Assembly (NCBI GenBank): GCA_035294325.1
Contig: DATGLE010000190.1
Span: 1-47,495 of the forward strand
Source: DATGLE01 sp035294325
GTDB taxonomy: Bacteria; Chloroflexota; Ktedonobacteria; Ktedonobacterales; Ktedonobacteraceae
Reading direction: 5' to 3'
DNA: 47,495 nucleotides
The position numbers and the translations under genes are program-made. Below the pieces are notes generated by a model. The model saw only the letters and a list, made by a program, of their open reading frames with translations, searched no databases and had not been told where the DNA came from. Positions within the stretch are counted from its first letter, which is position 1, and each line of letters starts with the position of its first letter. Below are positions 37,729 to 45,873 of the stretch, in pieces.

Positions 37729-38970
37729 ATGACCGGCGTGGCCGACGTTGAGCGTATCCTGCTGGCTCTCTTATTGATCGCGCTTGTTGTCATCCTCGTG
37801 ACAAGACGCCTGGCATTTCCCTACACGCTCGGCCTCGTCATTGTCGGCTTTATCATCAGCCTCTTCGGCATCATTCCAGAATTTCGCCTGACACCTGATC
37901 TCGTGCTCTTCGTCTTTCTGCCGGGGCTGCTCTTTGAGGGAGCGTGGTCGATATCGCTCTGGCGCCTGCGCGCAAACTGGCTGAGTATCTTCTTGCTGGC
38001 GGTGCCCGGGCTGCTGATGGAACTCGTTCTCATCGCCCTCCCCTTACACTTTCTCGCTGGCTTCGCCTGGAATATTGCTCTACTGCTGGCGGCGATTCTT
38101 TCGCCTACCGATCCCGTCGCCGTGCTGGGGCTATTTCGCCAGTTGAAGGTCGATGCCAACCTTTCAACGATCATCGAAGGCGAGAGCCTCTTCAATGATG
38201 GCGTGGCCGGCGCGCTCTACCAGACCTTCCTGGCGCTGGTGCTGCTCTCCATGCAGGGACAGCAACTACCCATAGGCGCGGCGCTGCTGCATGGCGCGGG
38301 CACGTTTCTGCTGGAGGCCGGCGGCGGCATTCTCGTCGGCGGCATCTGTGGCTACCTGGTGAGTCGCTTTGTCAAGTTTATCGACGATCATCTGATCGAG
38401 ACGACGATTACCATTGTCGTCGCCTATGGTGTCTATCTGCTCGCCGACTTCTTACACGTCTCCGGTATTCTGGCCGTCATCCTGGCCGGTTTGATCCTGG
38501 GCAGCTACGGACGCAACACCGGCATGTCCGAGCGTACAAGCGAGGCGGTTGATGACTTCTGGGGCATGATCGCCTTTCTTGCCAATGCGCTGCTCTTCCT
38601 GCTGGTGGGCGCGCAGCTCAACCCTACCGCAATTCTGGCCTCCGTGCAGGCCAGGCCGCTGCTGCTGATCGCCGCGCTGGTCATCATTTCGGTGCTGCTC
38701 GCGCGTTTCATCATGGTCGCGCTGCTGCCGCGTGCCCTGTCACCGATGCCCGGCACGCGCCTGCATGCCTGGCGCTTTGTGATCTTCTGGAGCGGCCTGC
38801 GCGGCGCGCTCTCCCTTGCACTGGTGCTTGCCCTGCCCCTGAACATCCCGGAGCGTGATGCGCTGGTCTTCTCGACCTATGCCGTGGTCCTCTTTACTCT
38901 GCTGGTCCAGGGCGTCAGCCTCGGCCTGATTTTGAAACGCCTGCCTTCTCTATCCGGGGAAACATCCTGA
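37729..38970 (+). CDS. Na+/H+ antiporter, CPA1 family
   Basis: A 413-residue membrane protein with about 11-12 helices. LDVDP-type sequences of the family are seen as LLLAAILSPTDPVAVLGLFR (the TDP motif in helix 5) and EGESLFNDGVAGALYQTFLA (the EGESLxNDG motif in helix 6, whose Asn-Asp pair binds the ion). FWSGLRGALSLALVLALPLN is the RGA-S-L motif of helix 10-11. These are the NhaP/CPA1 hallmarks. It exports Na+ (or K+) for H+. No long C-terminal regulatory domain is present, unlike many bacterial CPA1 proteins. A GGAGAGG site precedes the ATG. Confidence 0.93.
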   Translation: MTGVADVERILLALLLIALVVILVTRRLAFPYTLGLVIVGFIISLFGIIPEFRLTPDLVLFVFLPGLLFEGAWSISLWRLRANWLSIFLLAVPGLLMELVLIALPLHFLAGFAWNIALLLAAILSPTDPVAVLGLFRQLKVDANLSTIIEGESLFNDGVAGALYQTFLALVLLSMQGQQLPIGAALLHGAGTFLLEAGGGILVGGICGYLVSRFVKFIDDHLIETTITIVVAYGVYLLADFLHVSGILAVILAGLILGSYGRNTGMSERTSEAVDDFWGMIAFLANALLFLLVGAQLNPTAILASVQARPLLLIAALVIISVLLARFIMVALLPRALSPMPGTRLHAWRFVIFWSGLRGALSLALVLALPLNIPERDALVFSTYAVVLFTLLVQGVSLGLILKRLPSLSGETS

Positions 38971-39025
38971 TGGCATTCTCGTCGGGTACTGGCTTGTGAC
39001 GCTTCACTGAGGTAGAATAAATGGC

Positions 39026-39158
39026 GTAACTATTCAGGTCCTCTCTTTACTTGACTTCTCAGCGCCTGCGGCACTTCACAGGTGTTGGTGGTGGCTGCGG
39101 CGGACGCAGGCCGCCGCAGCCACCACCAACGGATAAGCCGCCGGAGGCGGCAAGGATG
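39026..39158. repeat. Family A palindromic element (copy A3)
   Basis: Left end GTAACTATTCAGGTCCTC, then CTCAGCGCCTGCGGCACTTC; centre a perfect 20-bp inverted repeat (39084-39103 and 39111-39130, loop ACGCAGG) with GTTGGTGGTGGCTGCGGCGG; right flank GCCGCCGGAGGCGGCAAGGA. No right terminal repeat is seen. It ends about 9 bp before the LLM gene and may supply its ribosome-binding region (AAGGATGG). Confidence 0.75.
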
Positions 39159-39167
39159 GATTAGTTT

Positions 39168-40247
39168 ATGACAACAGAATCCAAACCCGGCGGCGCCGCC
39201 GCGCAAAAAACCTATCGCTCACGCATTGGCCTGATTGCTGACTCGCCCCAGTTTCCGGGGGCGTGGGATCAGGTCGTCGAGAAGGTCAGAATCGCTGACG
39301 AACTGGGCTACGACTCCGTATGGCTGGGCGAATCGTGGGGCTACGAACTATTTACCTCGATGGCCGACCTGGTGCGCGCGACGAAGCGCATCAAAATCGG
39401 CGCCGGCATCGCCAATATTTATTCGCGCACCCCGGCTCTGATCGCCAGCACTGTTGCCACGCTCGACGAGCGTTCGGGAGGCCGCATCATTCTCGGCCTC
39501 GGCCCATCGGGCGCCAACGTCATCGAGCACTGGCACGGTGTCAAATTCGAAAAGCCCGTCCGGCGCACACGCGAATATGTCGAGATCATCAGGATGATCC
39601 TGCGCGGCGAAAAGCTCGTCTATCACGGCGAATTCTTTAACCTTGAACGCGGTTTCAAGCTGCGCTTCAAGCCGCTGCGGGCCGATCTGCCTATCTATAT
39701 CGCCGCGATGGGGCCAAAAAACGTCGTGCAGACGGGCGAGATTGCCGATGGCGTTTTGCCGGTCTACTGGCCCGCCAGCAAGTGGGGCGAACTGCGCGAA
39801 CAGCTTGATGAAGGCGCGCGTATCGCCGGGCGCCCACCGCACAGCGCGGCCATTGCCCCCTACATTACCAGCGTCATCCTGCCGGAGAATGCCGGCGAGC
39901 AGGTGCGCCAGGTCGCGCGCGAGCATGCAGCCGCGCCGCTCGCGTACTATATCGGCCGGATGGGCGTCTACTATGCTCAGATGCTCAGCCGCAACGGCTT
40001 CGAGGAGGATGTCCAGGCCGTCATCGCCGGCTGGCAGCAGGGCATGAAGAGCGCTATCGCCGCCGTCAGCCAGCGCATGCTCGATGCCACCTCCATCATC
40101 GGGACGCCGCGAGAAATGGTCGCCAGGCTCGATCAATGGGCCGCTGCTGGTGTGGATGAGCCGCTATTGAGCATGCCCGAAGGCCCGGTTGATGAAGCCG
40201 GCACTCAATTGGGCGCGCTGATGGACGCGTTGAAAGCGGAGCCGTGA
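39168..40247 (+). CDS. LLM class flavin/F420-dependent oxidoreductase
   Basis: A 359-residue luciferase-like TIM barrel. Typical strings: VVEKVRIADELGYDSVWLGE (strand 1-2), IKIGAGIANIYSRTPALIAS (the G.I...R.P...A motif), RIILGLGPSGANVIEHWHGV (GLG-SG), PVRRTREYVEIIRMILRGEK and LPIYIAAMGPKNVVQTGEIA with DGVLP. The general form resembles F420-dependent reductases of the 5,10-methylene-H4MPT reductase group, common in actinobacteria and Chloroflexi; cofactor choice (F420 or FMN) cannot be fixed by eye. Substrate unknown. Its last 43 bp overlap the end of the convergent M48 gene. Confidence 0.9.
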   Translation: MTTESKPGGAAAQKTYRSRIGLIADSPQFPGAWDQVVEKVRIADELGYDSVWLGESWGYELFTSMADLVRATKRIKIGAGIANIYSRTPALIASTVATLDERSGGRIILGLGPSGANVIEHWHGVKFEKPVRRTREYVEIIRMILRGEKLVYHGEFFNLERGFKLRFKPLRADLPIYIAAMGPKNVVQTGEIADGVLPVYWPASKWGELREQLDEGARIAGRPPHSAAIAPYITSVILPENAGEQVRQVAREHAAAPLAYYIGRMGVYYAQMLSRNGFEEDVQAVIAGWQQGMKSAIAAVSQRMLDATSIIGTPREMVARLDQWAAAGVDEPLLSMPEGPVDEAGTQLGALMDALKAEP

Positions 40248-41404
40248 TTATCCCGGGCCGCGAACGCGTCGGCGTGTTTCAGGCGCTTGCGGATCGAGGG
40301 ATGCGAGTGAAAGAGCAGCTCGACAATGGCCGGCGGCTCGACTTCGGCCAGGTTCTGGTTAGCAAGGCGCGTCATCGCACTTTTGAACGCCTCGACTTTG
40401 TGCGTCGCTTGCAGGGCGTATTCGTCGGCCTGGTATTCGATGGCGCGGCTGTAGCTGTTGCCAAGTGGCATCACCACCAGGCCGAAGAGGCCCATCAGCA
40501 AGAAGAGGAATGGCATGTTGGCCGGGTCGGTCAGCGATAGATAGTAGCGCTGCGCCACAACCAGATGCAGCAGCAAATTCGCAACATACAGCCCGCCGAA
40601 TGTCAATACTGCCTGGCTGATAATCAGCTTCCAGATATCGTGATGTACGTGATGCCCCAGTTCGTGTGCCAGCACCACCTCGATCTCGTCGGGCGTGTAG
40701 CGATCCACCATCGTATCGCCGATTACGATACGCCGCGTGTTGCCCAGTCCCATCAGCGCGGCGTTGGCCGCCGTCGTCCTCCGGCTCATCTGCATCGTGA
40801 AGACGCCGCGCACCCTTGTGTTGGCGCGCTCGGCCAGCGCCAGCAACCGCTGCTTCAATTCGCCATCGGGCAGCGGCGTGAACTTGTAGAAGAGAGGGAA
40901 GATCAATACCGGCGCGAGGTTCGCCATTACGACTGAGAAGAAGAATAGCACCAGGCCAACCCAGAGCCACCACCATGCCGGCTGGAAGGCCAGCAGGGCG
41001 TAGATCAGCGAGATTACGGCGGCCTCCAGCACGAGGCCAAGCACGAACTCTTTGCCGAGATCGGCCAGCCATGCCTTGAAGCTCATAACCGAGATCCCGT
41101 AACGGTGCGGGAGGACGTAGCCGCCGTAATAAGCCTGCGGGGCGCTGATAATCTGGTAGGCGAGAATGATTATCAGAAAGTAGACCAGGATCTGTAGAGG
41201 GTACCATCCCGGCAGCGGCTGCCAGGCGAGCAGCGGCGCCCGGCCTGCCGCGCTCTGAAGCAGGTTGCGCAGCCATTTGTCGAGGCCCGCGCCCAGAACG
41301 ATGAGCAGGCAGGCGGCGGCTACTCCCATTCCTATGAAGGAGAGCCGCAGGCGTTTGCGCGAGTACTCGCGTGCTTTCTGTTGTCGTTCCTCGTCGATCT
41401 CCAT
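40205..41404 (-). CDS. M48 family metalloprotease (Ste24/CAAX protease-like)
   Basis: A 399-residue membrane protease. Helices at about 22-42, 70-90, 120-140 and 145-170 precede the active site HELGHH (His247, Glu248, His251). The third zinc ligand is in EYQADEYALQ (Glu323, with Asp327), the ExxxD motif. Two more helices lie between. Length and topology match the M48A Ste24-type rather than the shorter HtpX-type. Bacterial homologues degrade or trim membrane proteins. Its 3' end overlaps the LLM gene by 43 bp on the opposite strand. Second gene of a pair with the upstream sugar isomerase, with a family C element between. Confidence 0.92.
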   Translation of the reverse strand: MEIDEERQQKAREYSRKRLRLSFIGMGVAAACLLIVLGAGLDKWLRNLLQSAAGRAPLLAWQPLPGWYPLQILVYFLIIILAYQIISAPQAYYGGYVLPHRYGISVMSFKAWLADLGKEFVLGLVLEAAVISLIYALLAFQPAWWWLWVGLVLFFFSVVMANLAPVLIFPLFYKFTPLPDGELKQRLLALAERANTRVRGVFTMQMSRRTTAANAALMGLGNTRRIVIGDTMVDRYTPDEIEVVLAHELGHHVHHDIWKLIISQAVLTFGGLYVANLLLHLVVAQRYYLSLTDPANMPFLFLLMGLFGLVVMPLGNSYSRAIEYQADEYALQATHKVEAFKSAMTRLANQNLAEVEPPAIVELLFHSHPSIRKRLKHADAFAARDNHGSAFNASISAPN

Positions 41405-41435
41405 GTATTACCCCTTGATCCAGGTATAAAAGAAT

Positions 41436-41493
41436 TTTCTGGGGGACGCCCCGGGCCCCAACAGGAGGGTACCGCCCTCCTGGACCTCCCGCT
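41436..41493 (-). repeat. Family C element (copy C2) between isomerase and protease genes
   Basis: On the minus strand GAGCGGGAGGTCCAGGAGGG, a CAGGAGGG/CCCTCCTG stem, then GTTGGGGCCCGGGGCGTCCC and CCAGAAAATTC. It begins directly at the stop codon of the isomerase gene (41494). Compare C1 (19101-19170) and C3 (45762-45832). Confidence 0.75.
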
Positions 41494-42252
41494 CTAGCTG
41501 TCGAGTGCGCTCAAAATCTTGCGTAGATTCTCCAGTGAGCGTCGCGCGCTCTCAAGAGAGGGAATGGTTGGCTGATCGTGCTCCACAACGTAGATCTGGG
41601 CGCCGGCGTCGCGCGCTGCCTTGCAGATGCCCATCTCATCGAGAATACCATCGCCAACCTCGGTGTAATGGCGATCCGGTGTCATATCTTTAACATGGAT
41701 GAGTGGGACGCGTCCGGCGCTGCTGCGTAAATAGGTGATGGGATCGACGCCAGCATAGGCTGCCCAGTATGTATCCAGTTCAAACTTGACCAGCGCAGGG
41801 TTCGTCAGATCGCGCAGTCTGTCGAGAAGATAGCGCCCATCAAGCTGCTCGAACTCGAAATTATGGTTGTGGTAAGCGAAGGTAAGGCCGCGCTCCTGGC
41901 AGCGGCGTCCAATAGCATTGAAGCGATCCGCCAGCTTGCTCAGGCTATCAGCTCCACGCAGTTCTGGTGGGAGCCACGGCACGATGAGGTAAGGACAGCC
42001 GATAGTCAGGCAGTAGTCGATCTCGCCCTCCAGGTCCTGATCCAGCCTGCTCAACGCAACATGGGTAGCGATGGCCCGCAGCCCTGTTTCCTTGAGCAGC
42101 GCTGCCATCTCGCTCGCATGAAGATTGCCGTACCCGGCGAACTCGACAGCCGGATAACCCATCTGCGCTACCTGACGCACGGTTCCTTTGAAGTCCCGCG
42201 CCGTCAGATCGCGCACTGTGTATAACTGTAAGGCCACTAACAGATCGCTCAT
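41494..42252 (-). CDS. Xylose isomerase-like sugar phosphate isomerase/epimerase
   Basis: A 252-residue TIM-barrel protein of the AP-endonuclease-2/xylose-isomerase superfamily. LLVALQLYTVRDLTARDFKG and MGYPAVEFAGYGNLHASEMA start the barrel; RGLTFAYHNHNFEFEQLDGR carries the His of the metal site; VKFELDTYWAAYAGVDPITY has the metal-binding Glu/Asp and VPLIHVKDMTPDRHYTEVGD the HVKD strand; ending VEHDQPTIPSLES. These are the IolE/Hyi-like hallmarks. It isomerises a sugar or inositol derivative of unknown identity. GGGAG lies upstream of the ATG. Confidence 0.9.
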   Translation of the reverse strand: MSDLLVALQLYTVRDLTARDFKGTVRQVAQMGYPAVEFAGYGNLHASEMAALLKETGLRAIATHVALSRLDQDLEGEIDYCLTIGCPYLIVPWLPPELRGADSLSKLADRFNAIGRRCQERGLTFAYHNHNFEFEQLDGRYLLDRLRDLTNPALVKFELDTYWAAYAGVDPITYLRSSAGRVPLIHVKDMTPDRHYTEVGDGILDEMGICKAARDAGAQIYVVEHDQPTIPSLESARRSLENLRKILSALDS

Positions 42253-42417
42253 GAAATCTCCCGCTTCTAGACGATAGCTTATCGCATCAGTACAGCCTGA
42301 AGTATATCATCTGGAGCCAGCCTTATGTTATCCGGGCGCGGCGCGCCGTTTTTATCATCCCGTCCTATTGTGTTTCTTCATATTTTAGATTACAGTATGT
42401 TTTGGATCGATTTTTCT

Positions 42418-42574
42418 GTAACACTGCGAGTCCGCACTTTCCCGGGCAGTCTGGCGCCTGCGGTACTTCGCAAGCGCAGTGTTGGCGACAGGGGGAGCGG
42501 ACGCAGCCTGTCCCTCACACCGCCGGCGCTGACGGATAGCCCGCCAGAGACGGCGAGGGGGCCTGAACGGTTAC
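42418..42574. repeat. Family A element, degenerate copy A4
   Basis: Left end GTAACACTGCGAGTCCGC is decayed; GGCGCCTGCGGTACTTCGCA is kept. The centre (ACAGGGGGAGCGGACGCAGC, then CTGTCCCTC) still has the GCGGACGCAG tip of copies A2 and A3 but no long perfect stem. The right end GGGGGCCTGAACGGTTAC is intact. It fills much of the 392-bp gap between the divergent isomerase and small gene; the rest is AT-rich with no ORF. Confidence 0.65.
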
Positions 42575-42644
42575 ATCTTTCTCCTATTTTTTGGTAGCGT
42601 CGTCTTTAGATCGCTGTAGATCAGCACGAAAGGAGCTTTACACC

Positions 42645-42947
42645 ATGCTTTACTATTTCAAAGTACGTGTCGATCACCAGGGCATGACGTTGGATGAGCT
42701 ATGGGATCTGTGGGAGAAAGAGGCCGGGGCGGCCCTGCCCGCGATGGAGGCGGGGAAGCTCGTCGCGCTCTACAAGATTTCGGGGCAGCGGCGCGTCGTC
42801 GGCATTATCGATGCCGAATCCCACGATGAACTGGATCAGATCTTCATGGCCGGTCTGCCAATGTCGCATTACCTGGAGTTCGAGGAGATCTTGCCCGTGC
42901 GACCCTACGAAAAGTTTGCCGATGATGTTAAGCGGCGCTGGAAATAG
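42645..42947 (+). CDS. Muconolactone delta-isomerase-like small protein
   Basis: A 100-residue protein; the ATG at 42645 (MLYYFKVRVDHQGMTLDELW) has AAAGGAG about 9 nt upstream, and the longer frame adds 18 unrelated residues. The pattern fits the ferredoxin-like muconolactone isomerase (MIase) fold: LYYFKVRVDHQGMTLDELWD, KLVALYKISGQRRVVGIIDA, LDQIFMAGLPMSHYLEFEEI. The family's EW...E start is replaced. No other genes of catechol degradation are in the window, so the real substrate is open. It ends 8 bp from the converging regulator gene. Confidence 0.8.
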   Translation: MLYYFKVRVDHQGMTLDELWDLWEKEAGAALPAMEAGKLVALYKISGQRRVVGIIDAESHDELDQIFMAGLPMSHYLEFEEILPVRPYEKFADDVKRRWK

Positions 42948-42955
42948 GAATGCGC

Positions 42956-43750
42956 TCAGTGCGGCTGCCAGCCATGTTGACGGTAGATCGCCAGCGTTTG
43001 CTGGTTGCCCGGCACGTAGCTGACCATCGAATAGCTAGAGATGCCCGTGAAAACCGTTGTCGCCGTGCGCAGTGTCAGGCAGCCCAGTTCACTATGCTGC
43101 ACCTGGAACACGAAGGATGGCGCGGGCCGGCCAGCGGGATAGGTCGTGGAGGCGATGCGCCGGAACTCGGGCATCTCGCGCAGCCTCTTCCAGAGGGCTT
43201 TATACTCCGGCAGGTGCGTTAGCGTGCGACTGTTGTACTGGAAATCGCTGACCAGGCGCCGCGCCAGCTCCTCCCAGCCGCGAAAGTGCTTGCGTAATCG
43301 CGGCTCGAAGACCAGTTCCAGCAGGTGGGTTTTCTCGGCGCGCTCCACCTCCTGCCGGACCTCGAACAGCGTCATCGCCGCCTCGTTCCAGGAATGCAGG
43401 AACCAGAGCCTGTCCAGCGAATGTGCCGGGTAGGCGGTATTCTGTACGAGCAGGCGGGCCAGTTCTCCCAGATCGAGCAGCGTATTTTCGAACTGGTCGG
43501 GATCGATAAGCTGGCCGGTGAGCGTCGTGTAGGCGGCGTAGAGACGTTCGCGCTCGGCGCCCGGTAGTTCCAGAGCGCGGGCAATATTCTGTACAACGTG
43601 CGTTGAAGGGTGAACACGTTGTCCGGTTTCCAGGTGATAGACATACGTGCGCGAGAGCCGCGTGGCCTGCGCGAGCTGTCCCTGTGACATACCGCGTTGC
43701 TGTCGATAGTGTGCTATAAGTTGCGCGAAATCAGAAGCGCTTTGCGTCAT
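42956..43750 (-). CDS. HTH regulator with MmyB-like ligand-binding domain
   Basis: A 264-residue protein. Residues 8-65 are a Cro/C1-type helix-turn-helix (LIAHYRQQRGMSQGQLAQAT, then LSRTYVYHLETGQRVHPSTH). Residues about 95-255 match the MmyB-like domain (LVQNTAYPAHSLDRLWFLHS, NEAAMTLFEV, ACTINO-type RTLTHLPEYKALWKRLREMP, and the late ELGCLTLRTATTVFTG), which is PAS-like and binds a fatty acid in the family. It is near, and divergent from, the acyl-CoA ligase gene, so regulation of fatty-acid use is an attractive inference. Confidence 0.88.
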   Translation of the reverse strand: MTQSASDFAQLIAHYRQQRGMSQGQLAQATRLSRTYVYHLETGQRVHPSTHVVQNIARALELPGAERERLYAAYTTLTGQLIDPDQFENTLLDLGELARLLVQNTAYPAHSLDRLWFLHSWNEAAMTLFEVRQEVERAEKTHLLELVFEPRLRKHFRGWEELARRLVSDFQYNSRTLTHLPEYKALWKRLREMPEFRRIASTTYPAGRPAPSFVFQVQHSELGCLTLRTATTVFTGISSYSMVSYVPGNQQTLAIYRQHGWQPH

Positions 43751-43775
43751 GCTCTTCGTATCCTTTTCGCGTTAG

Positions 43776-43831
43776 ACAGGGTGGAGGCAAATTCCACCCC
43801 TGCATGTAAGGGCGACCTCCAGGGTCGCCCT
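43776..43831. repeat. Two adjacent hairpins between the regulator and the ligase genes
   Basis: CAGGGTGGAGGCAAATTCCA, followed by CCCCTG, folds on itself, and then AGGGCGACC (43809-43817) pairs with GGTCGCCCT (43823-43831) around TCCAG. They lie in the divergent gap, upstream of the ligase promoter. Confidence 0.5.
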
Positions 43832-43867
43832 GTTTCATCATGCCATAAGATCTGTTAGCTGGCAACG

Positions 43868-43896
43868 TGTTCATAATCCTCAAGGTGCCATATAAT
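43868..43896 (+). promoter_or_regulatory. Promoter of the acyl-CoA ligase gene
   Basis: A consensus TATAAT (43891-43896) with a weak -35 (TGTTCA at 43868-43873, 17 bp). The leader would be about 85 nt. A site for the neighbouring MmyB-type regulator may lie here but I see no clear palindrome. Confidence 0.4.
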
Positions 43897-43990
43897 TAAA
43901 AGGAAATGGGCTGTTGTTGTTTGTCTGGATGACAGCGTTGTCATCCCCGGGCATCCAGAAGAGGTGCCCCAATGGAGAGGAAATTGCCAC

Positions 43991-45790
43991 ATGTCTGACT
44001 CATCGCTCATCAACAACACTCCAGCGGACCGGCATTCATCCGCTCAGCATAGCGCTGAGCGCGAAAAGCAAATCTCTGCCGCGGATCAAACCCGGCCCTG
44101 GCTGCGTCATTATGAGCCGGGGGTTCCTGCTTTTCTCGATATTCCCGATCATCCCCTGACCTGGCTGCTCGATAACGCGGCGAGCCGCTACCCCGGCCAC
44201 ACAGCCTTTATCTATTATGGCACGAAGCTGACCTACGCCCGTTTTGCCACCCTGGCGAATCGCTTTGCGGCAGCCTTGCAGCGGCTCGGCATTCGCAAGG
44301 GGGATCGCGTCGCTATCGCTCTCCCCAACGTTCCGCAGTATCCCATCGCCTTCTTTGGCGCGCTCAAAGCCGGCGCGGTGGTCGTGCCCACGAATCCGCT
44401 CTATACCGGCCATGAGATGCAGCACCAGTTGAGTGATGCCGGGGCGCGCGTCATAGTAATGCTGGACTCATTCTACCCGATTGTACGCGAGATACGCAAG
44501 GAAACGGCCCTGGAGCATATCATCATTACCAGCCCTGCCGACTTCTTGCCTCCCCTGCTGCGCACCCTCTATCCGCTGAGCCAGCGCGGGGAGAAATTAC
44601 CGCAGCCGCCGCTCACCCATAAAGAGCTACAGAGCGATCCCATGCTGCATAGCATGCACGAGATGATCGATGCGCATAGCCGTGGCGTGGAGCTATTTAA
44701 TCTGCCGGAACCGGCTCGCGGCGATGACCTGGCGGTGCTGCAATATACGGGCGGCACGACAGGGATATCTAAGGGGGCGATGTTGACGCACCGCAATCTG
44801 CTCGCCAACGCCTTCCAGACGCGTTACTGGACGCCACGCGCGCGCGATGGCGCGGAGACGACGCTGTGTGTGGCCCCTTTCTTCCATTCCTACGGCCTGA
44901 CCGTTGGCATGAATCTCTCAATCCTGGCCGCGGCTACTATGGTCCTGCTGCCGCGTTTCAAAGCAAAAGACGTAGTGAGGGCCATCAGGCGCTATCGTCC
45001 GTCGATCTTTCCCGGCATCCCCACCATGTACATTGCCATCATGCGCGAAGCGGGCCAGCATGCCGAATACCTCAGTTCGGTCAAGTACTGTATCAGCGGC
45101 GCGGCCCCGCTGCCGGCGAAGGTGCAATCCGACTTCGAGGCCATGTCGCATGGCAAGGTCGTCGAAGGCTACGGGTTGAGCGAGGCTTCTCCGGTGACGC
45201 ATTGCAATCCGCTGACCGAGGAGTGCCGCAACGGCAGCATCGGCCTGCCCATTCCCAACGTCGAAGCGGCGATTATCGATTCTGAGACCGGCAAGCCGCT
45301 GCCGCCTGGTGAGGTCGGCGAAATCGTAGTGAAAGGCCCCAACATCATGAAGGGCTACTGGAACCGTGAGCAGGAGACAAAGGATGTCTTCATCGACGGC
45401 TGGATGCGTACCGGCGATATCGGCAGGATGGATGAAGATGGCTACTTCTACGTCGTTGAGCGCAAGAAGGACCTGATTATCGCCAGCGGCTTCAACGTTT
45501 ATCCGCGCGAAGTTGAGGAGGTGCTCTTCCGCCATCCGGCGGTTGCCGATGCCGCCGTGGCCGGGGCGCCCGACGAGTATCGCGGTGAGACCGTCGCCGC
45601 CTTTATTGTGCTCAAGCCGGGGATCGAGCCATCCGAGCAGACAAAGCAGGATATTCTGGCCTTCTGCAAGCAGGAACTGGCGGCCTACAAAGTACCTAAG
45701 ATTCTGGAGTTTCGCAAGAGCCTGCCCAGATCGTTGATTGGCAAAGTCCTGCGCCGAGAACTGAAAGTGGGAGGTTCAGGAGGGCAGTAG
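43991..45790 (+). CDS. fadD: Long-chain fatty acid-CoA ligase (AMP-binding)
   Basis: A 599-residue adenylating enzyme from the ATG at 43991 (MSDSSLINNTPADRHSSAQH), with GGAGAGG 10 nt upstream; a GTG at 43964 is less likely. P-loop-like A3 motif YTGGTTGISKGAMLTHRNLL, A5 GYGLSEASPVTHCNPLTEEC, A7 RTGDIGRMDEDGYFYVVERK, A8 KDLIIASGFNVYPREVEEVL, and the catalytic A10 Lys in PRSLIGKVLRREL. The layout matches FadD/LcfA: fatty acid plus ATP to acyl-AMP, then to acyl-CoA. The last residues (KVGGSGGQ) are encoded by the family C element, whose hairpin loop contains the TAG. Likely operon with the acyl-CoA dehydrogenase. Confidence 0.93.
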   Translation: MSDSSLINNTPADRHSSAQHSAEREKQISAADQTRPWLRHYEPGVPAFLDIPDHPLTWLLDNAASRYPGHTAFIYYGTKLTYARFATLANRFAAALQRLGIRKGDRVAIALPNVPQYPIAFFGALKAGAVVVPTNPLYTGHEMQHQLSDAGARVIVMLDSFYPIVREIRKETALEHIIITSPADFLPPLLRTLYPLSQRGEKLPQPPLTHKELQSDPMLHSMHEMIDAHSRGVELFNLPEPARGDDLAVLQYTGGTTGISKGAMLTHRNLLANAFQTRYWTPRARDGAETTLCVAPFFHSYGLTVGMNLSILAAATMVLLPRFKAKDVVRAIRRYRPSIFPGIPTMYIAIMREAGQHAEYLSSVKYCISGAAPLPAKVQSDFEAMSHGKVVEGYGLSEASPVTHCNPLTEECRNGSIGLPIPNVEAAIIDSETGKPLPPGEVGEIVVKGPNIMKGYWNREQETKDVFIDGWMRTGDIGRMDEDGYFYVVERKKDLIIASGFNVYPREVEEVLFRHPAVADAAVAGAPDEYRGETVAAFIVLKPGIEPSEQTKQDILAFCKQELAAYKVPKILEFRKSLPRSLIGKVLRRELKVGGSGGQ

Positions 45791-45832
45791 CCCTCCTGGC
45801 GGGGTTCTGGGGTGTCCCCAGAGATTCTCTTC
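45762..45832 (+). repeat. Family C element (copy C3) over the ligase stop codon
   Basis: CTGAAAGTGGGAGGTTCAGG leads to a stem CAGGAGGG/CCCTCCTG (45777-45784 and 45791-45798) whose 6-nt loop CAGTAG holds the ligase stop codon, followed by GCGGGGTTCTGGGGTGTCCC. It lies between the ligase and dehydrogenase genes, in the direction of transcription. Confidence 0.75.
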
Positions 45833-45873
45833 CCCATTTGGGGGAACCGGTTAAAGCGTATCTGGAGGGAAAA

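Noticed and set aside
42339..42352. CGGCGCGCCG followed by TTTTTA as a terminator
   Set aside because: No gene on the plus strand ends upstream; the neighbouring isomerase starts here and reads away.
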